NCBI GenBank assembly: GCA_003132445.1 | Contig: PKXU01000105.1 | Location: 68,004-111,946 of the forward strand | DNA length: 43,943 nt | Origin: Acidobacteriaceae bacterium | GTDB taxonomy: Bacteria > Acidobacteriota > Terriglobia > Terriglobales > Acidobacteriaceae | Direction: 5' to 3' | Part shown: positions 16,770 to 24,694 of the stretch, in pieces | Layout of the letters: each line of letters starts with the position of its first letter | How positions within the stretch are numbered: the stretch's first letter is position 1 | The notes under the pieces: generated by a model | What the model was told of the DNA's origin: nothing | Seen by the model: the letters and a program-made list of their open reading frames with translations, nothing else | Databases searched by the model: none | Made by a program: the position numbers and the translations under genes

Positions 16770-16782
16770 GGAGGATTGTATC
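16770..16782 (+). promoter_or_regulatory. ribosome binding site and AUC start of infC
   Basis: GGAGG-type sequence (CGGAGG ending at 16774) is followed after five bases by ATC at 16780-16782, in frame with IF-3. No ATG, GTG or TTG lies in frame between the upstream stop (TAG, 16762-16764) and GTG 16834, and that GTG would remove 18 conserved N-terminal residues. AUC/AUU starts are the hallmark of autoregulated infC genes. Confidence 0.75.
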
Positions 16783-17397
16783 GATAAACGTTTTATCCGC
16801 ACCAATGATCGCATCCGGGCGCGCGAAATCCGCGTGATTGATGACGAAGGCCAGCAGCTTGGCATCATGCCGCCTTACGAAGCGATAAAAAAAGCCCGCG
16901 AAAAGAATCTGGACCTGGTTGAGATTTCGCCCACCGCGCAGCCTCCCGTGTGCCGCATCATGGACTACGGGAAGTATCTCTATCAGCAGGAAAAGAAAGA
17001 GCGCGAAGCCAAGAAGCATCAGAAAACCATCACTGTAAAAGAGGTCAAGTTTCGTATCAACGTAGACGATCACGATTACGAAACGAAAAAAAATCACGTG
17101 CTGCGTTTTCTCGATGAAGGCGACAAAGTAAAGGCCACTATCTTTTTCCGCGGACGCGAAATGACCAGAACAGGATTAGGCCGCCAAATTCTGGAGCGCC
17201 TCATAAAAGATGTAGAACCGCACAGCATCGTAGAATTCCGCCCCCGCCAAGAAGGAAATACTCTTCATGCGATATTGGCGCCTAAGAAGACGGAAAAGGA
17301 ACGGGAGAAAGAGAAGCACAGAGAAGAGAAACATAAAGCTGCGGCGCAGAGCGCGCCCAGCGCGCCTGCGGCGCAGGTGGCCAAGCCGGCGTCGTAG
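16780..17397 (+). CDS. infC: translation initiation factor IF-3
   Basis: IF-3 binds the 30S subunit, keeps subunits apart and checks start-codon pairing. From the AUC start the product is 205 residues: N domain (KRFIRTNDRIRAREIRVIDDEGQQLG, then KNLDLVEISPTAQPPVCRIMDYGKYLY), helical linker, C domain (VKEVKFRINVDDHDYETK, then KVKATIFFRGREMTR) and a Lys/Glu then Ala/Pro-rich tail of about 40 residues beyond the usual end. A GTG at 16834 is the first conventional start but would delete the conserved NDRIRAREVR region. IF-3 discriminates against such codons, which allows negative feedback. It is first in infC-rpmI-rplT-pheS-pheT. Confidence 0.93.
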   Translation: MDKRFIRTNDRIRAREIRVIDDEGQQLGIMPPYEAIKKAREKNLDLVEISPTAQPPVCRIMDYGKYLYQQEKKEREAKKHQKTITVKEVKFRINVDDHDYETKKNHVLRFLDEGDKVKATIFFRGREMTRTGLGRQILERLIKDVEPHSIVEFRPRQEGNTLHAILAPKKTEKEREKEKHREEKHKAAAQSAPSAPAAQVAKPAS

Positions 17398-17531
17398 GAT
17401 TCCTCGCTGCGCTCGGATTGACGTCTGCTCTGAGCGGTCATTCTGCATTTTGACATCTGCATTCTGACATTGTGGGAACGAATTTAATTTACAGCTGAGG
17501 GCGGAAAGCTGACAGCTGTTCTTGAGGACTT

Positions 17532-17729
17532 ATGCCGAAACTGAAAACGCACAAGGGCGCCGCCAAGCGCTTCAAGGTAACCGGGACAGGGAAGGTGAAG
17601 CGGGGGCGGTCGCACCTGCGGCACATTCTGACGTCGAAGAGCAAGAAACGGAAACGGAATCTGGCATCTCCCGCTCTCGTGAGCGACGGGGATAAGCGCA
17701 AAGTGAAGCGCATGATTCCGTACCAGTAG
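17532..17729 (+). CDS. rpmI: 50S ribosomal protein L35
   Basis: The 65-residue, strongly basic protein starts [21 protein letters not shown], the L35 signature, and is full length. It is part of the large ribosomal subunit. The start ATG has GAGG upstream. It lies between infC and rplT, the usual order. The 134-bp infC-rpmI gap contains short direct repeats of a TGCATTCTGACAT type. Confidence 0.98.
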   Translation: MPKLKTHKGAAKRFKVTGTGKVKRGRSHLRHILTSKSKKRKRNLASPALVSDGDKRKVKRMIPYQ

Positions 17730-17731
17730 AG

Positions 17732-17804
17732 GCGATTGAGCGATTTTTGCGATTGAGTCATTGCGCGATTGAAAATCGCACAATCACCCGATCACGCAAT
17801 CGCC
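17732..17804. repeat. hairpin-forming repeat between rpmI and rplT
   Basis: The outer arms GGCGATTGAGCGAT and ATCACGCAATCGCC pair imperfectly, with inner GCGATT...AATCGC pairing. It starts 3 nt after the L35 stop codon. It could act as an attenuator or RNA-processing site, or simply be a repeat in a tolerated position. Confidence 0.65.
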
Positions 17805-17899
17805 ACAATTGCTTCAGGTGTGTGAAGAGGTTAGAGATTGCCGCTCGGCGATCGCCCTTACCTCCAGCCGCCGTGTTGAAATAAAAAAGGAGAACAAAC

Positions 17900-18265
17900 A
17901 TGCCTCGTGTAAAACGCGGAACCAAACGCCGCGCGAAACGCAAGAAGATACTTGACCGCGCGAGCGGGTACTTCCTTACTAAATCGAAACTTTACCGTTC
18001 GGCGAAAGAAGCAGTCGAACGCGGGCTGAAGTTTGCCTACTCGGGACGCAAGCAGCGCAAGCGGCAGTTCCGCTCGCTGTGGATTGTGCGCATCGGAGCG
18101 GCCGCCAAGCTGAACGGGATGAGCTACAACCAGTTCATCCACGGGCTGAAGGTTGCGGGGATTGAACTCGATCGCAAGATTCTGGCGGACCTGGCGGTGA
18201 AAGATCCGGCGGGATTTGCCAGTCTGGCGACGCAGGCTAAGGGCGCGATTGAAAGGGCGGCGTAG
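17900..18265 (+). CDS. rplT: 50S ribosomal protein L20
   Basis: The 121-residue protein has the L20 N-terminal basic arm ([20 protein letters not shown]) and the globular RNA-binding domain ([24 protein letters not shown]). L20 binds 23S rRNA early in large-subunit assembly. In several bacteria it also represses its own operon by binding the leader; I cannot identify such a site here. AAGGAG lies seven bases before the ATG. Confidence 0.98.
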   Translation: MPRVKRGTKRRAKRKKILDRASGYFLTKSKLYRSAKEAVERGLKFAYSGRKQRKRQFRSLWIVRIGAAAKLNGMSYNQFIHGLKVAGIELDRKILADLAVKDPAGFASLATQAKGAIERAA

Positions 18266-18315
18266 GGCGCGGTTTCCGGCTTCCGGCTTCAGGACTGCAG
18301 CAGTTACACAGCGAC

Positions 18316-18533
18316 CCCGGGAAGGGCACGGCTTCAGCCGTGCCGCTCAGCGCTTTTATGGTTAACCTTTTATTCCGATTATTCCGAGCGAAGCGTGGAA
18401 TCTGCTTCTCGCGCGGGCGAAAGCGGTAGTGGAAACTCCCATTGAGGCTGGAGGCACAGCCCAGCTGATAGGGATCCTTCGACTCCGCGAACCGGTTCGT
18501 TTCGCGAACCGGTTTACTCCGCTCAGGATGACA
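18316..18533. repeat. REP palindrome and family A repeat upstream of pheS
   Basis: At 18316-18344 there is a palindrome (GGGCACGGC-TTCA-GCCGTGCC) like 12613-12641. At 18473-18533 lies a family A element: GATCCTTCGACTCCG, an inner palindrome around CGAACCGGTTCG, and GCTCAGGATGACA. It ends only a few bases before pheS, so it separates rplT from pheS and sits in the pheS leader. Confidence 0.85.
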
Positions 18534-18538
18534 TTTCG

Positions 18539-19675
18539 TTGGAGAGTGTGCGTACGAAATTGGCATACACCGTTCCCAAACTTACGGACTATTCGGCGGC
18601 GGCGCTGGAGAAGGCTGCAGGCGAGTGCATTGCTGCGTGTGGGAGTGAGGCTGCGGAGGTTCGCAGCGAGGCGGAACTGAAGTTGTTTCGCGATCGTTGG
18701 ATGGCGCGGAAGAATGGGATCCTTACACAGATCAATGATTTGTGGTTGAAGGGCGCGCCGAAAGAGGCAAAGCGCGAGGCCGGGATTCGCGTGAATGAAT
18801 TGAAGGCGCGGATTACGGAACTGGTGGAAGGTGCGCACGTCGCCGGCGAGGCCGGGGATTCGTTGGCGTCGGAGCAAGTCGACATTTCGTTGCCTGGCGT
18901 GCGGCGTCCGATTGGGGCGGAGCATCCCGTCATGCGGACCTGGAGGGAGATTGTTGGCGTGTTTCAGAGGCTGGGGTATTCCGTGGCTGAGGGACCGGTG
19001 GTGGAGACGGATTATTACAACTTTGAGGCGCTGAATTTTCCGCCGAACCATCCGGCGCGGGATACGCAGGACACTTTATTTATTGCGGGACAACAAGCGA
19101 AGCCGCAGCGGGAGCGGTTGCTGCTCCGCACGCATACTTCGCCGGTACAGATTCGCACGATGGAGAAGATGCGGCCGCCGATTCGCATTGTGATTCCGGG
19201 GACGGTGCATCGCAACGATCCTCCGGATGCGAGCCACTCGCCGATGTTTCATCAGATTGAAGGGCTGGCGGTGGATACCAACATCACTTTTGGCGATTTG
19301 AAGGGGACGCTCGACCACGCCATGAAGGCGCTGTTTGGGTCGTCGGTGAAAACGCATTTCCGGCCTTCATTTTTTCCGTTCACGGAGCCTAGCGCGGAAC
19401 TTTACGTCACTTGTTTTATTTGCGGTGGAAGTGGGAAGCGCGGGGCGGAGCCTTGCCGTCCTTGCAAGCAGACGGGTTGGATTGAAGTGCTGGGCTGCGG
19501 GATGGTGGATCCGAATGTGTTTGAGTTTGTGAAGGACAATGGATATGACCCGCGAACGGTTTCTGGATTTGCGTTTGGGATGGGCGTGGATCGGCTGGCG
19601 CTGCTGAAGTATGGAGTGGATGATCTGCAGTTGTTCTTCCAGGGGGATGTCAGGTTCTTGGGGCAGTTTGGGTAG
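18539..19675 (+). CDS. pheS: phenylalanyl-tRNA synthetase alpha subunit
   Basis: PheS is the catalytic subunit of the alpha2-beta2 PheRS, charging tRNA-Phe. The 378-residue product has the N-terminal coiled coil (residues about 25-105) and the class II catalytic core: motif 2 region (IRIVIPGTVHRNDPPDASHSP then FHQIEGL), a C-x2-C...C-x2-C insert (CFICGGSG...CRPCKQTGW) that may bind zinc, and motif 3 (GFAFGMGVDRLALL). The start is unclear because a family A repeat ends directly upstream. TTG 18539, GTG 18548 and TTG 18560 are all in frame and the last gives the most family-like N-terminus; I give the longest. It is followed by pheT after a 296-bp gap filled with repeats, unusual for this operon. 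Confidence 0.93.
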   Translation: MESVRTKLAYTVPKLTDYSAAALEKAAGECIAACGSEAAEVRSEAELKLFRDRWMARKNGILTQINDLWLKGAPKEAKREAGIRVNELKARITELVEGAHVAGEAGDSLASEQVDISLPGVRRPIGAEHPVMRTWREIVGVFQRLGYSVAEGPVVETDYYNFEALNFPPNHPARDTQDTLFIAGQQAKPQRERLLLRTHTSPVQIRTMEKMRPPIRIVIPGTVHRNDPPDASHSPMFHQIEGLAVDTNITFGDLKGTLDHAMKALFGSSVKTHFRPSFFPFTEPSAELYVTCFICGGSGKRGAEPCRPCKQTGWIEVLGCGMVDPNVFEFVKDNGYDPRTVSGFAFGMGVDRLALLKYGVDDLQLFFQGDVRFLGQFG

Positions 19676-19688
19676 GTCCTGACGAAGA

Positions 19689-19910
19689 TGTCATCCTGAG
19701 TGGAGTCGGCGCTTCGCGCCTATGCGCGAAGGGCAGACGCAGTCGAAGGATCGCTGCCTGCCGATAACGTTCGTTGTGCAAGGGTGTTCGCAAGAAAGGC
19801 TCGTGGACGAAACTCCCTCCCGCGCTCGTCGGCGCCGCGAGGAGAAAAGGGATCCTTCGACTGCGGTTTTGCTTCGCTTTCGCGAAGCAAAATCCTCGCT
19901 CAGGATGACA
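19689..19910. repeat. two family A repeats in inverted orientation between pheS and pheT
   Basis: One copy at 19689-19752 runs TGTCATCCTGAG...GCAGTCGAAGGATC; the other at 19851-19910 runs GATCCTTCGACTGCG...GCTCAGGATGACA. As RNA the two could pair with each other over their ends, and each has an internal palindrome (CTTCGC/GCGAAG). Confidence 0.85.
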
Positions 19911-19971
19911 AAACTTTAAATAGACTTTCGTTCGGATGACAGAATTCTTTTCGTTTCAGTAACAGATTCTT

Positions 19972-22494
19972 ATGAAACTTTCTGCTGATTGGATTCGCGA
20001 TTTTGTTGAGATCTCCGTCGATGACCGGCGGCTGGCTGAGGATTTGACTAATGTGGGGATTGGGGTTGAGGGGATCATTGGGACGGGCGCGGACACGGTG
20101 TTTGAAGTGGAGATTGGGACGAATCGTCCGGATGCAATGAATCATTATGGGGTGTCGCGGGAGGCGGCGGCGGTTTATGGAGTGGAGTTGAAGGCGCTGG
20201 CGGCTTTCGGCTCTTCCGCTGCGGCTGAAGCCGCGGATTCTCGTGGCGCGGATGACGCGGCGCTGAAGCGCCGCTCTTCCACGGTTGCCCTGGCGGCTCG
20301 TGGCTCTGAACTCCCACTTCTCGCAAAAGAGGCGAGAAGTGGGGCACCCCAGACGGAGCATCCACCCAAGACGCAACAGGCTGCGGGTTTTCCGATTACG
20401 GTGGAGGAGCCGGGGCTTTGTCCTCGATTTTCTGCGCGGGTGATTCGCGGGACGCGCATTGTGGCTTCGCCTCGGAAGATTGCGCACCGGTTGGCGCTGC
20501 TGGATCAGCGGGCGATTTCGAATGCGGTCGATGCTACCAATTATGTTCTTTGGGAGATGGGTAAGCCTACGCATGTGTTCGATATGGATTTGCTCGAGGG
20601 CGGACGGATTGTGGTGCGCAAGGCGCGCGATGGGGAGACGCTTCGGACGTTGGATGGCGTTGAGCGGAAGCTGAGCTCTGAAGATCTGGTGGTCTGCGAT
20701 GCGCGGAAGCCGGTGGGACTCGCGGGAGTGATGGGCGGGTACGACACGATGATCACAGAGAAGACACGGAACATTGTCATCGAGTCGGCCTGGTGGGACC
20801 CGGGGATTGTGCGGCGAATGTCGCGGCGGCATGGAATCCATACCGATGCGTCGCACCGGTTCGAGCGTGGGGCGGATTTTGAATCGACGGTGGTGTCGTG
20901 CGATCTGGTTGCGCGGATGATTTTGGAATCGGGCGGCGGAGGGTTGGTGGGCGACGTGGTAGATGTGGTGTCGCGTCCGATGGATCAGGCGCCGGTGGTA
21001 TTGCGGTTGAGCGAAGTGCGGCGGATCTTGGGCGAGGGACTGGATTCGGGTGAGATTTTTCAGCTGCTGAAGCGGCTGGGTTTTACGCTGGTTCCAGAAG
21101 GGCAGGGGGGTACTCAGGATGAGGCGCAGTTTCGCGTGCACATTCCCAGCTGGCGATTGGATGTGGAGCGTGAGATTGATGTGATTGAAGAGATCGCGCG
21201 GCTGCATGGATATGACAAGTTTGAAAACACGCTTCCGGCTTATAGTGGCGCGGTGGTGGAGTTGCCGCATGCGGCCATGGATGCGGCGTTCCGGGCGCGG
21301 GCGCTGGCCCTGGGATATAACGAGGCGATGTCGTTGACATTTATTTCGCATGCGGATGCGGAGCGGTTTGAATCGTGCGCGAGCTTTCCCTCGGCGGCTA
21401 AAGCCGCGGCTCCATTGGCAACTGGTGAACGCAGCGCTGAAGCGCTGCGCCACCCAAAATCAGGCTCTGCCTCAGCGGCTAAAGCTGCGGGGAAGTCGGC
21501 GGAAATGGCCCGACTGAAGTCGGGCCCCTCCCGTTCGGTTGCGGGATCCGAGTTAGGGGCTTCCGGCTTCGAGTCTGGGGCCTCCCGTTTCGCTGGGGGA
21601 TCGGGGTCGGGCGCTTTCCGTTCGGCTGCTGGATTGGAGGCGGGCGCTTCCCAACTTATGCGGGTGTTGGAGTTGGAGAATCCGTTGAGCGAGGAGGCAT
21701 CGGTGATGCGGACTTCGCTGGCGCCGGGGATGCTCGACATGCTGGCGTGGAATTTGAATCGCGACGTGGCGGAGGCGCGGCTGTTTGAGATGGGCAGCGT
21801 GTATGGCGTGGCAGACGGTTCAGAAGACGCGCACGTGGAACCGCGACGGGCATGTTTGGGCGCGACGGCGGCGGCGGTGCGGGCCGCGTTGCCGGTGGGT
21901 AATGCGCTTGATGTGAGCAAGGATGAGCGGGCGGCGGCGGCGGAGATTTTTCGCGGATTCAAGGGGGATGTGGAGAATTTGCTGGCGGCGTTTTCTGGGG
22001 AGGCGAGTTATGACCGGGAGACGGCGGAATATTTTCATCCGGGACGGTCGGCGCGAGTGCTGGTGAATGGCGCGCTGGTCGGGCAGTTTGGGCAGATTCA
22101 TCCGGAAGTGGCGGCGGCGCGGAAATTGCGGCAGGATGTTTTTTTGGCGGAGTTCGATCTGGAGGCGCTGTATGGGCTGGGACTGCGGCCGGTGAAGTTT
22201 ACGCCTCTGGGAAAATATCCGGCAGTGGAGCGGGATTTTTCGTTTGTGTTTGAGGATGGGATTGCGTTTGAGAAGATGCGCCGAGCGGTGGTGAATTTGG
22301 GGATTGAAGAGTTGCGGGAGTTTCGTCCGGTGGAGATTTTCCGCGGCGGCACGGTGGCGGCAGCAAAATATTCAGTGTTGTTGCGGGTGAGATTTCAGTC
22401 CGCGGAGCGGACGTTGCGCGAAGATGAAGTGGCGCAGTGGTCGGGGAAGATTGTGGGGGCGCTTGCCGGGCTGGGTGGGGCGCAGAGGGCGTAG
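19972..22494 (+). CDS. pheT: phenylalanyl-tRNA synthetase beta subunit with two repeat-derived inserts
   Basis: PheT is the structural, editing and tRNA-binding subunit of PheRS. The 840-residue product lacks the N-terminal EMAP-type tRNA-binding domain, so it is the short form. After the B1-like N-terminus (MKLSADWIRDFVEISVDDRR) come B3/B4 editing (about 145-340), B5 (about 340-420), catalytic-like B6/B7 (about 430-740) and the C-terminal anticodon-binding FDX-ACB domain (about 745-835; KYPAVERDFSFVFED). Two segments do not belong to the family: residues about 78-136 and 468-562, both Ala/Ser/Gly-rich and encoded by palindromic and degenerate tandem repeats. Without them the length is about 686, normal for short PheT. 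The frame is intact, so the enzyme presumably works with these as surface loops. Confidence 0.95.
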   Translation: MKLSADWIRDFVEISVDDRRLAEDLTNVGIGVEGIIGTGADTVFEVEIGTNRPDAMNHYGVSREAAAVYGVELKALAAFGSSAAAEAADSRGADDAALKRRSSTVALAARGSELPLLAKEARSGAPQTEHPPKTQQAAGFPITVEEPGLCPRFSARVIRGTRIVASPRKIAHRLALLDQRAISNAVDATNYVLWEMGKPTHVFDMDLLEGGRIVVRKARDGETLRTLDGVERKLSSEDLVVCDARKPVGLAGVMGGYDTMITEKTRNIVIESAWWDPGIVRRMSRRHGIHTDASHRFERGADFESTVVSCDLVARMILESGGGGLVGDVVDVVSRPMDQAPVVLRLSEVRRILGEGLDSGEIFQLLKRLGFTLVPEGQGGTQDEAQFRVHIPSWRLDVEREIDVIEEIARLHGYDKFENTLPAYSGAVVELPHAAMDAAFRARALALGYNEAMSLTFISHADAERFESCASFPSAAKAAAPLATGERSAEALRHPKSGSASAAKAAGKSAEMARLKSGPSRSVAGSELGASGFESGASRFAGGSGSGAFRSAAGLEAGASQLMRVLELENPLSEEASVMRTSLAPGMLDMLAWNLNRDVAEARLFEMGSVYGVADGSEDAHVEPRRACLGATAAAVRAALPVGNALDVSKDERAAAAEIFRGFKGDVENLLAAFSGEASYDRETAEYFHPGRSARVLVNGALVGQFGQIHPEVAAARKLRQDVFLAEFDLEALYGLGLRPVKFTPLGKYPAVERDFSFVFEDGIAFEKMRRAVVNLGIEELREFRPVEIFRGGTVAAAKYSVLLRVRFQSAERTLREDEVAQWSGKIVGALAGLGGAQRA
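20203..20380. repeat. repeat-derived insert 1 in pheT
   Basis: It contains GCGGCTGAAGCCGC (20221-20234), the 29-bp palindrome at 20255-20283 identical to intergenic 29121-29149, and the inverted pair CTTCTCGC...GCGAGAAG (about 20312-20339). It encodes about 59 residues between VELKAL and FPITVEEPGLCPRFSARV, where the family normally has a short connection. Confidence 0.88.
21373..21658. repeat. repeat-derived insert 2 in pheT
   Basis: Palindromes are GCGGCTAAAGCCGC (about 21393-21406), 21430-21455 (same family as mutY 9471-9497) and GCCCGACTGAAGTCGGGC (about 21508-21525), followed by four degenerate copies of a roughly 30-bp unit encoding (S)GASxF-like peptides up to about 21656. It encodes about 95 residues between FISHADAERF and LMRVLELENPLSEE. 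Confidence 0.88.
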
Positions 22495-22499
22495 GGCAG

Positions 22500-22592
22500 A
22501 ATCTAGGATCGGGAACTAAGATCGGAATCTAAATCAAAGTTTAGGATCAGAATCTAAGATCAAAATCTAAGATCCGAAATCTAGGAGCAAAA
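22500..22592. repeat. degenerate short tandem repeat after pheT
   Basis: About seven units of the form AATCTAAGATC(A/G)(A/G) run in a row from just after the pheT stop codon to the HDOD-like fragment. I know of no function. Confidence 0.75.
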
Positions 22593-22593
22593 T

Positions 22594-22720
22594 CTGCGGG
22601 AAGTGTTTCAGCTGATGCTGGCGCATGAGAGCGGGGAGTGGGAGGCGGCGGAGTTGAGCAAAAGTATGCGGCTGGATTCGGAAGAAGTGGCGGGGAGTAT
22701 TGGCAGGCGCAGCGTGGGCG
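22594..22720 (+). pseudogene. fragment of an HDOD-type signalling protein C-terminus
   Basis: The frame around 22594-22690 encodes REVFQLMLAHESGEWEAAEL then LDSEEVAG, and a neighbouring frame continues YWQAQRGRG. Together these resemble the conserved end of HDOD or EAL-HDOD proteins (pattern: LVLAYE.GDW, LGLDEE.VA..YWQA..WA). Everything upstream is replaced by short tandem repeats, and the frame breaks near 22692. It is a decayed remnant, not a functional gene. The longer open frame to 22893 has no family character. Confidence 0.45.
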
Positions 22721-23254
22721 CGGCAGGTTTCGACGGGGGAGTGAAGACGGCAGAGCTCGGGCCTCGGACTTTAGACTTCCGGCTTTGGGGATGGATTGAA
22801 TCCGGGAAGTCATGTCCTCCTGTGCAAAAGACGGGTGGGATGGGCCTTGCGCGGTTGGGCGAGGACGAGTACGATAAAGGTGTTCTCATTTAGGCCTCGT
22901 TCCCGCGCAGGCCTTCCGCGCCAGCCGATTCGAGGCGGCGCCTTTAACGGATCCGATAAACGAAATCGATAGAAATAAAGTTTTCATACGCCGAATCGTA
23001 GTTTTCAGGAGTTGGGGATCGTTCCCCTGGTTTGTCTAATCGCCATCCGCAGGTGCGTGGATGTAAATGCTTGAGAATGGCGGAGCTGCGTCTTAGGCTT
23101 CGTCGCCGGGCTTGTTGAGTTGGGTGGGAAGGGGCTGACTGGCGCGGGAACTTTTGGGGTCTGTAAAAATCTGCAACAGCTTCGGGATCTGTAAACCTGC
23201 AAAAACTTTGGGATTTGTAAATCATCCAATCGTGCGAAAGAGTTTGAGAGGACT
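22721..23254. other. gap without gene; three-copy tandem repeat near its end
   Basis: I see no gene. At 23151-23223 there are three decaying copies of a 26- to 29-bp unit starting CTT(T/C)(T/G)GGG(A/G)TCTGTAAA. The stretch before the next gene includes GAGAGGACT, its ribosome binding site. Confidence 0.55.
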
Positions 23255-23929
23255 ATGAACGCTGGACCAGGAAGACCCTCCGGTAGTGGAGGAGGGGGAA
23301 GAAGAAGGCGGCGCGGACGCCGTCCACACAATCAGCGCGGACAGAAGCCTGGGCCGGGCTTGAGCCGGGAAAATAAAGATGGCATCTACACGGCGCCGAT
23401 GGACCACAGCTATCGGGCTGCACTGGCTGGGGGCAATAACAACGGACACAAGGGCGGGGGACGGCAAAGGCCGGGATTTGCGATGCAATATCCGCAACCG
23501 GAACCGGAACCGTTGCCGGTAAATGGAGACGCGAACTCGCGCATCTTCGCCTTCATTGAAGATTTATTTTTTATGGCGAAGATTCAGGAGACGGCGCGCA
23601 AGCTCAACGTGAAAGTTGAGTTCGTGAAGACGGATAAAGATCTGATGGAGCGGATGGAGCAGAATGGCGATGAGAAACCGTCGCTGATTATTTTCGATCT
23701 GAACCTGGCGAGCGTGAAGCCGCTGACGCTGATTCCGAAGTTAAAGAGCAAGCTGAAGAAGGGTACATCGATTATTGGATTTCTGTCGCACGTCCAGGGA
23801 GACCTGAAGCAGAAGGCACACGAAGTGGGATGCGACATGGTGTTGCCGCGGTCGGCGTTTTCGCAGAACTTGCCGCAGTTGCTGCGGCGGCATGGCGCGC
23901 CTGAGGATGTGGAACCCACGGTGCAGTAG
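23255..23929 (+). CDS. receiver-like protein with an Arg/Gly-rich N-terminus
   Basis: The product is 224 residues. Residues 1-35 are Gly/Arg-rich and basic (RPSGSGGGGRRRRRGRRP), a possible nucleic-acid-binding tail, and 36-92 look disordered. Residues about 93-212 fold like a response-regulator receiver: a central strand with the aspartate (SLIIFDLNLAS), a following strand ending in Ser (GFLSHVQ) and a last strand ending DMVLPRSAF. The usual acidic pair and the invariant Lys are not in their expected form (Arg replaces Lys), so phosphorylation is doubtful and I call it a pseudo-receiver. ATG 23255 follows GAGAGGACT. It stands alone. Confidence 0.75.
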   Translation: MNAGPGRPSGSGGGGRRRRRGRRPHNQRGQKPGPGLSRENKDGIYTAPMDHSYRAALAGGNNNGHKGGGRQRPGFAMQYPQPEPEPLPVNGDANSRIFAFIEDLFFMAKIQETARKLNVKVEFVKTDKDLMERMEQNGDEKPSLIIFDLNLASVKPLTLIPKLKSKLKKGTSIIGFLSHVQGDLKQKAHEVGCDMVLPRSAFSQNLPQLLRRHGAPEDVEPTVQ

Positions 23930-24058
23930 TGCGCCTGGATCCTGGAATAGCGACCGGGCGCTGAGTCACGAAGACACACTCACAGAATCTTTGCCGAAAC
24001 AAGTCTTTTCCGAAACAGAGAGATCTGTTCTATTCCGTCGGGCGGATTTTGTGGGGCA

Positions 24059-24125
24059 GTAGGGATGCTCCGACTGCGCGGGTGAGAGTCGCTTCGCGCT
24101 CCTTACCTCTTCGCTCAGCAAGACA
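24059..24125. repeat. intergenic repeat, family B
   Basis: A copy in the opposite orientation to 16546-16609: GTAGGGATGCTCCGACTGCGC, inner GAGTCGCTTCGCGCTCC and outer CTTCGCTCAGCAAGACA. Confidence 0.75.
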
Positions 24126-24182
24126 AATTCTGAAGAACTCCGCAACAGGGTGAGTTATTCCACAAGGTATAAGCGAAGTCCG

Positions 24183-24446
24183 TCAGGAGACTGAGCGATA
24201 CGAGACTGAGTCATGCGTGACTGAGGTCATGCCTCCTATGGCAACGGACTTGGGGCCGCGTTTGCGAGCGGCGATGTCGAATTGCTTTACCACCCGCCGG
24301 ATCACTTTGTCACCGACTCCAAACCGTTGCCCAATTTGAGCGTGGCTTAGATCAGTTCGAGCGGTCAGCATGGCTGCGAGCTGGTGATCGAAGTGGCGGC
24401 GAGCGTGGTCGTATTTTTCTCTCAGATTTACTGCCTGAAACGGCAT
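24183..24446 (-). CDS. small helix-turn-helix protein
   Basis: The 87-residue protein has a central helix-turn-helix of the resolvase/LuxR type (TARTDLSHAQIGQRFGVGDKVIRRVVKQFDI), preceded by a charged helix and followed by a basic stretch (AARKRGPKS). It would bind DNA as a small regulator or be the remaining N-terminal part of a recombinase-like protein. The ATG at 24446 has AGAGGGAGA directly upstream; the open frame extends to 24500 without support. The last 20 residues look unstructured and may be a read-through of degraded sequence. Confidence 0.6.
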   Translation of the reverse strand: MPFQAVNLREKYDHARRHFDHQLAAMLTARTDLSHAQIGQRFGVGDKVIRRVVKQFDIAARKRGPKSVAIGGMTSVTHDSVSYRSVS

Positions 24447-24504
24447 TCTCCCTCTCTTAAGGCATGGATGAAAGCTCGTAAGCTGGGATGGACAGTTCAC
24501 GTAA

Positions 24505-24636
24505 CTGGCGATGGGAGAACCGTCCCCCCGAACGATTCTCCCTCCGGTACTTCGCCACTCGGAATGGAATGGTCAACTGGCTGGCGATGGGAGAACCGTC
24601 CCTCCCCGAACGATTCCCCCTCCGGTACTTCGCCAC
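24505..24636. repeat. 76-bp-period direct repeat
   Basis: Copy 1 at 24505-24558 and copy 2 at 24581-24636 both run CTGGCGATGGGAGAACCGTC...CTCCGGTACTTCGCCAC with few differences, about 54-56 bp each. They lie just upstream of the small HTH gene (which reads leftward), so they could be its promoter or operator region. Confidence 0.8.
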
Positions 24637-24694
24637 CCCAAGATTGGCCATCCAAAACTTGGCAAAACTGCTGGCACCACCGAGACTGCGACTA

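Noticed and set aside
19900..21453. 517-residue minus-strand open frame opposite pheT
   Set aside because: It is antisense to the well-supported pheT and consists of Arg/His-rich shadow sequence.
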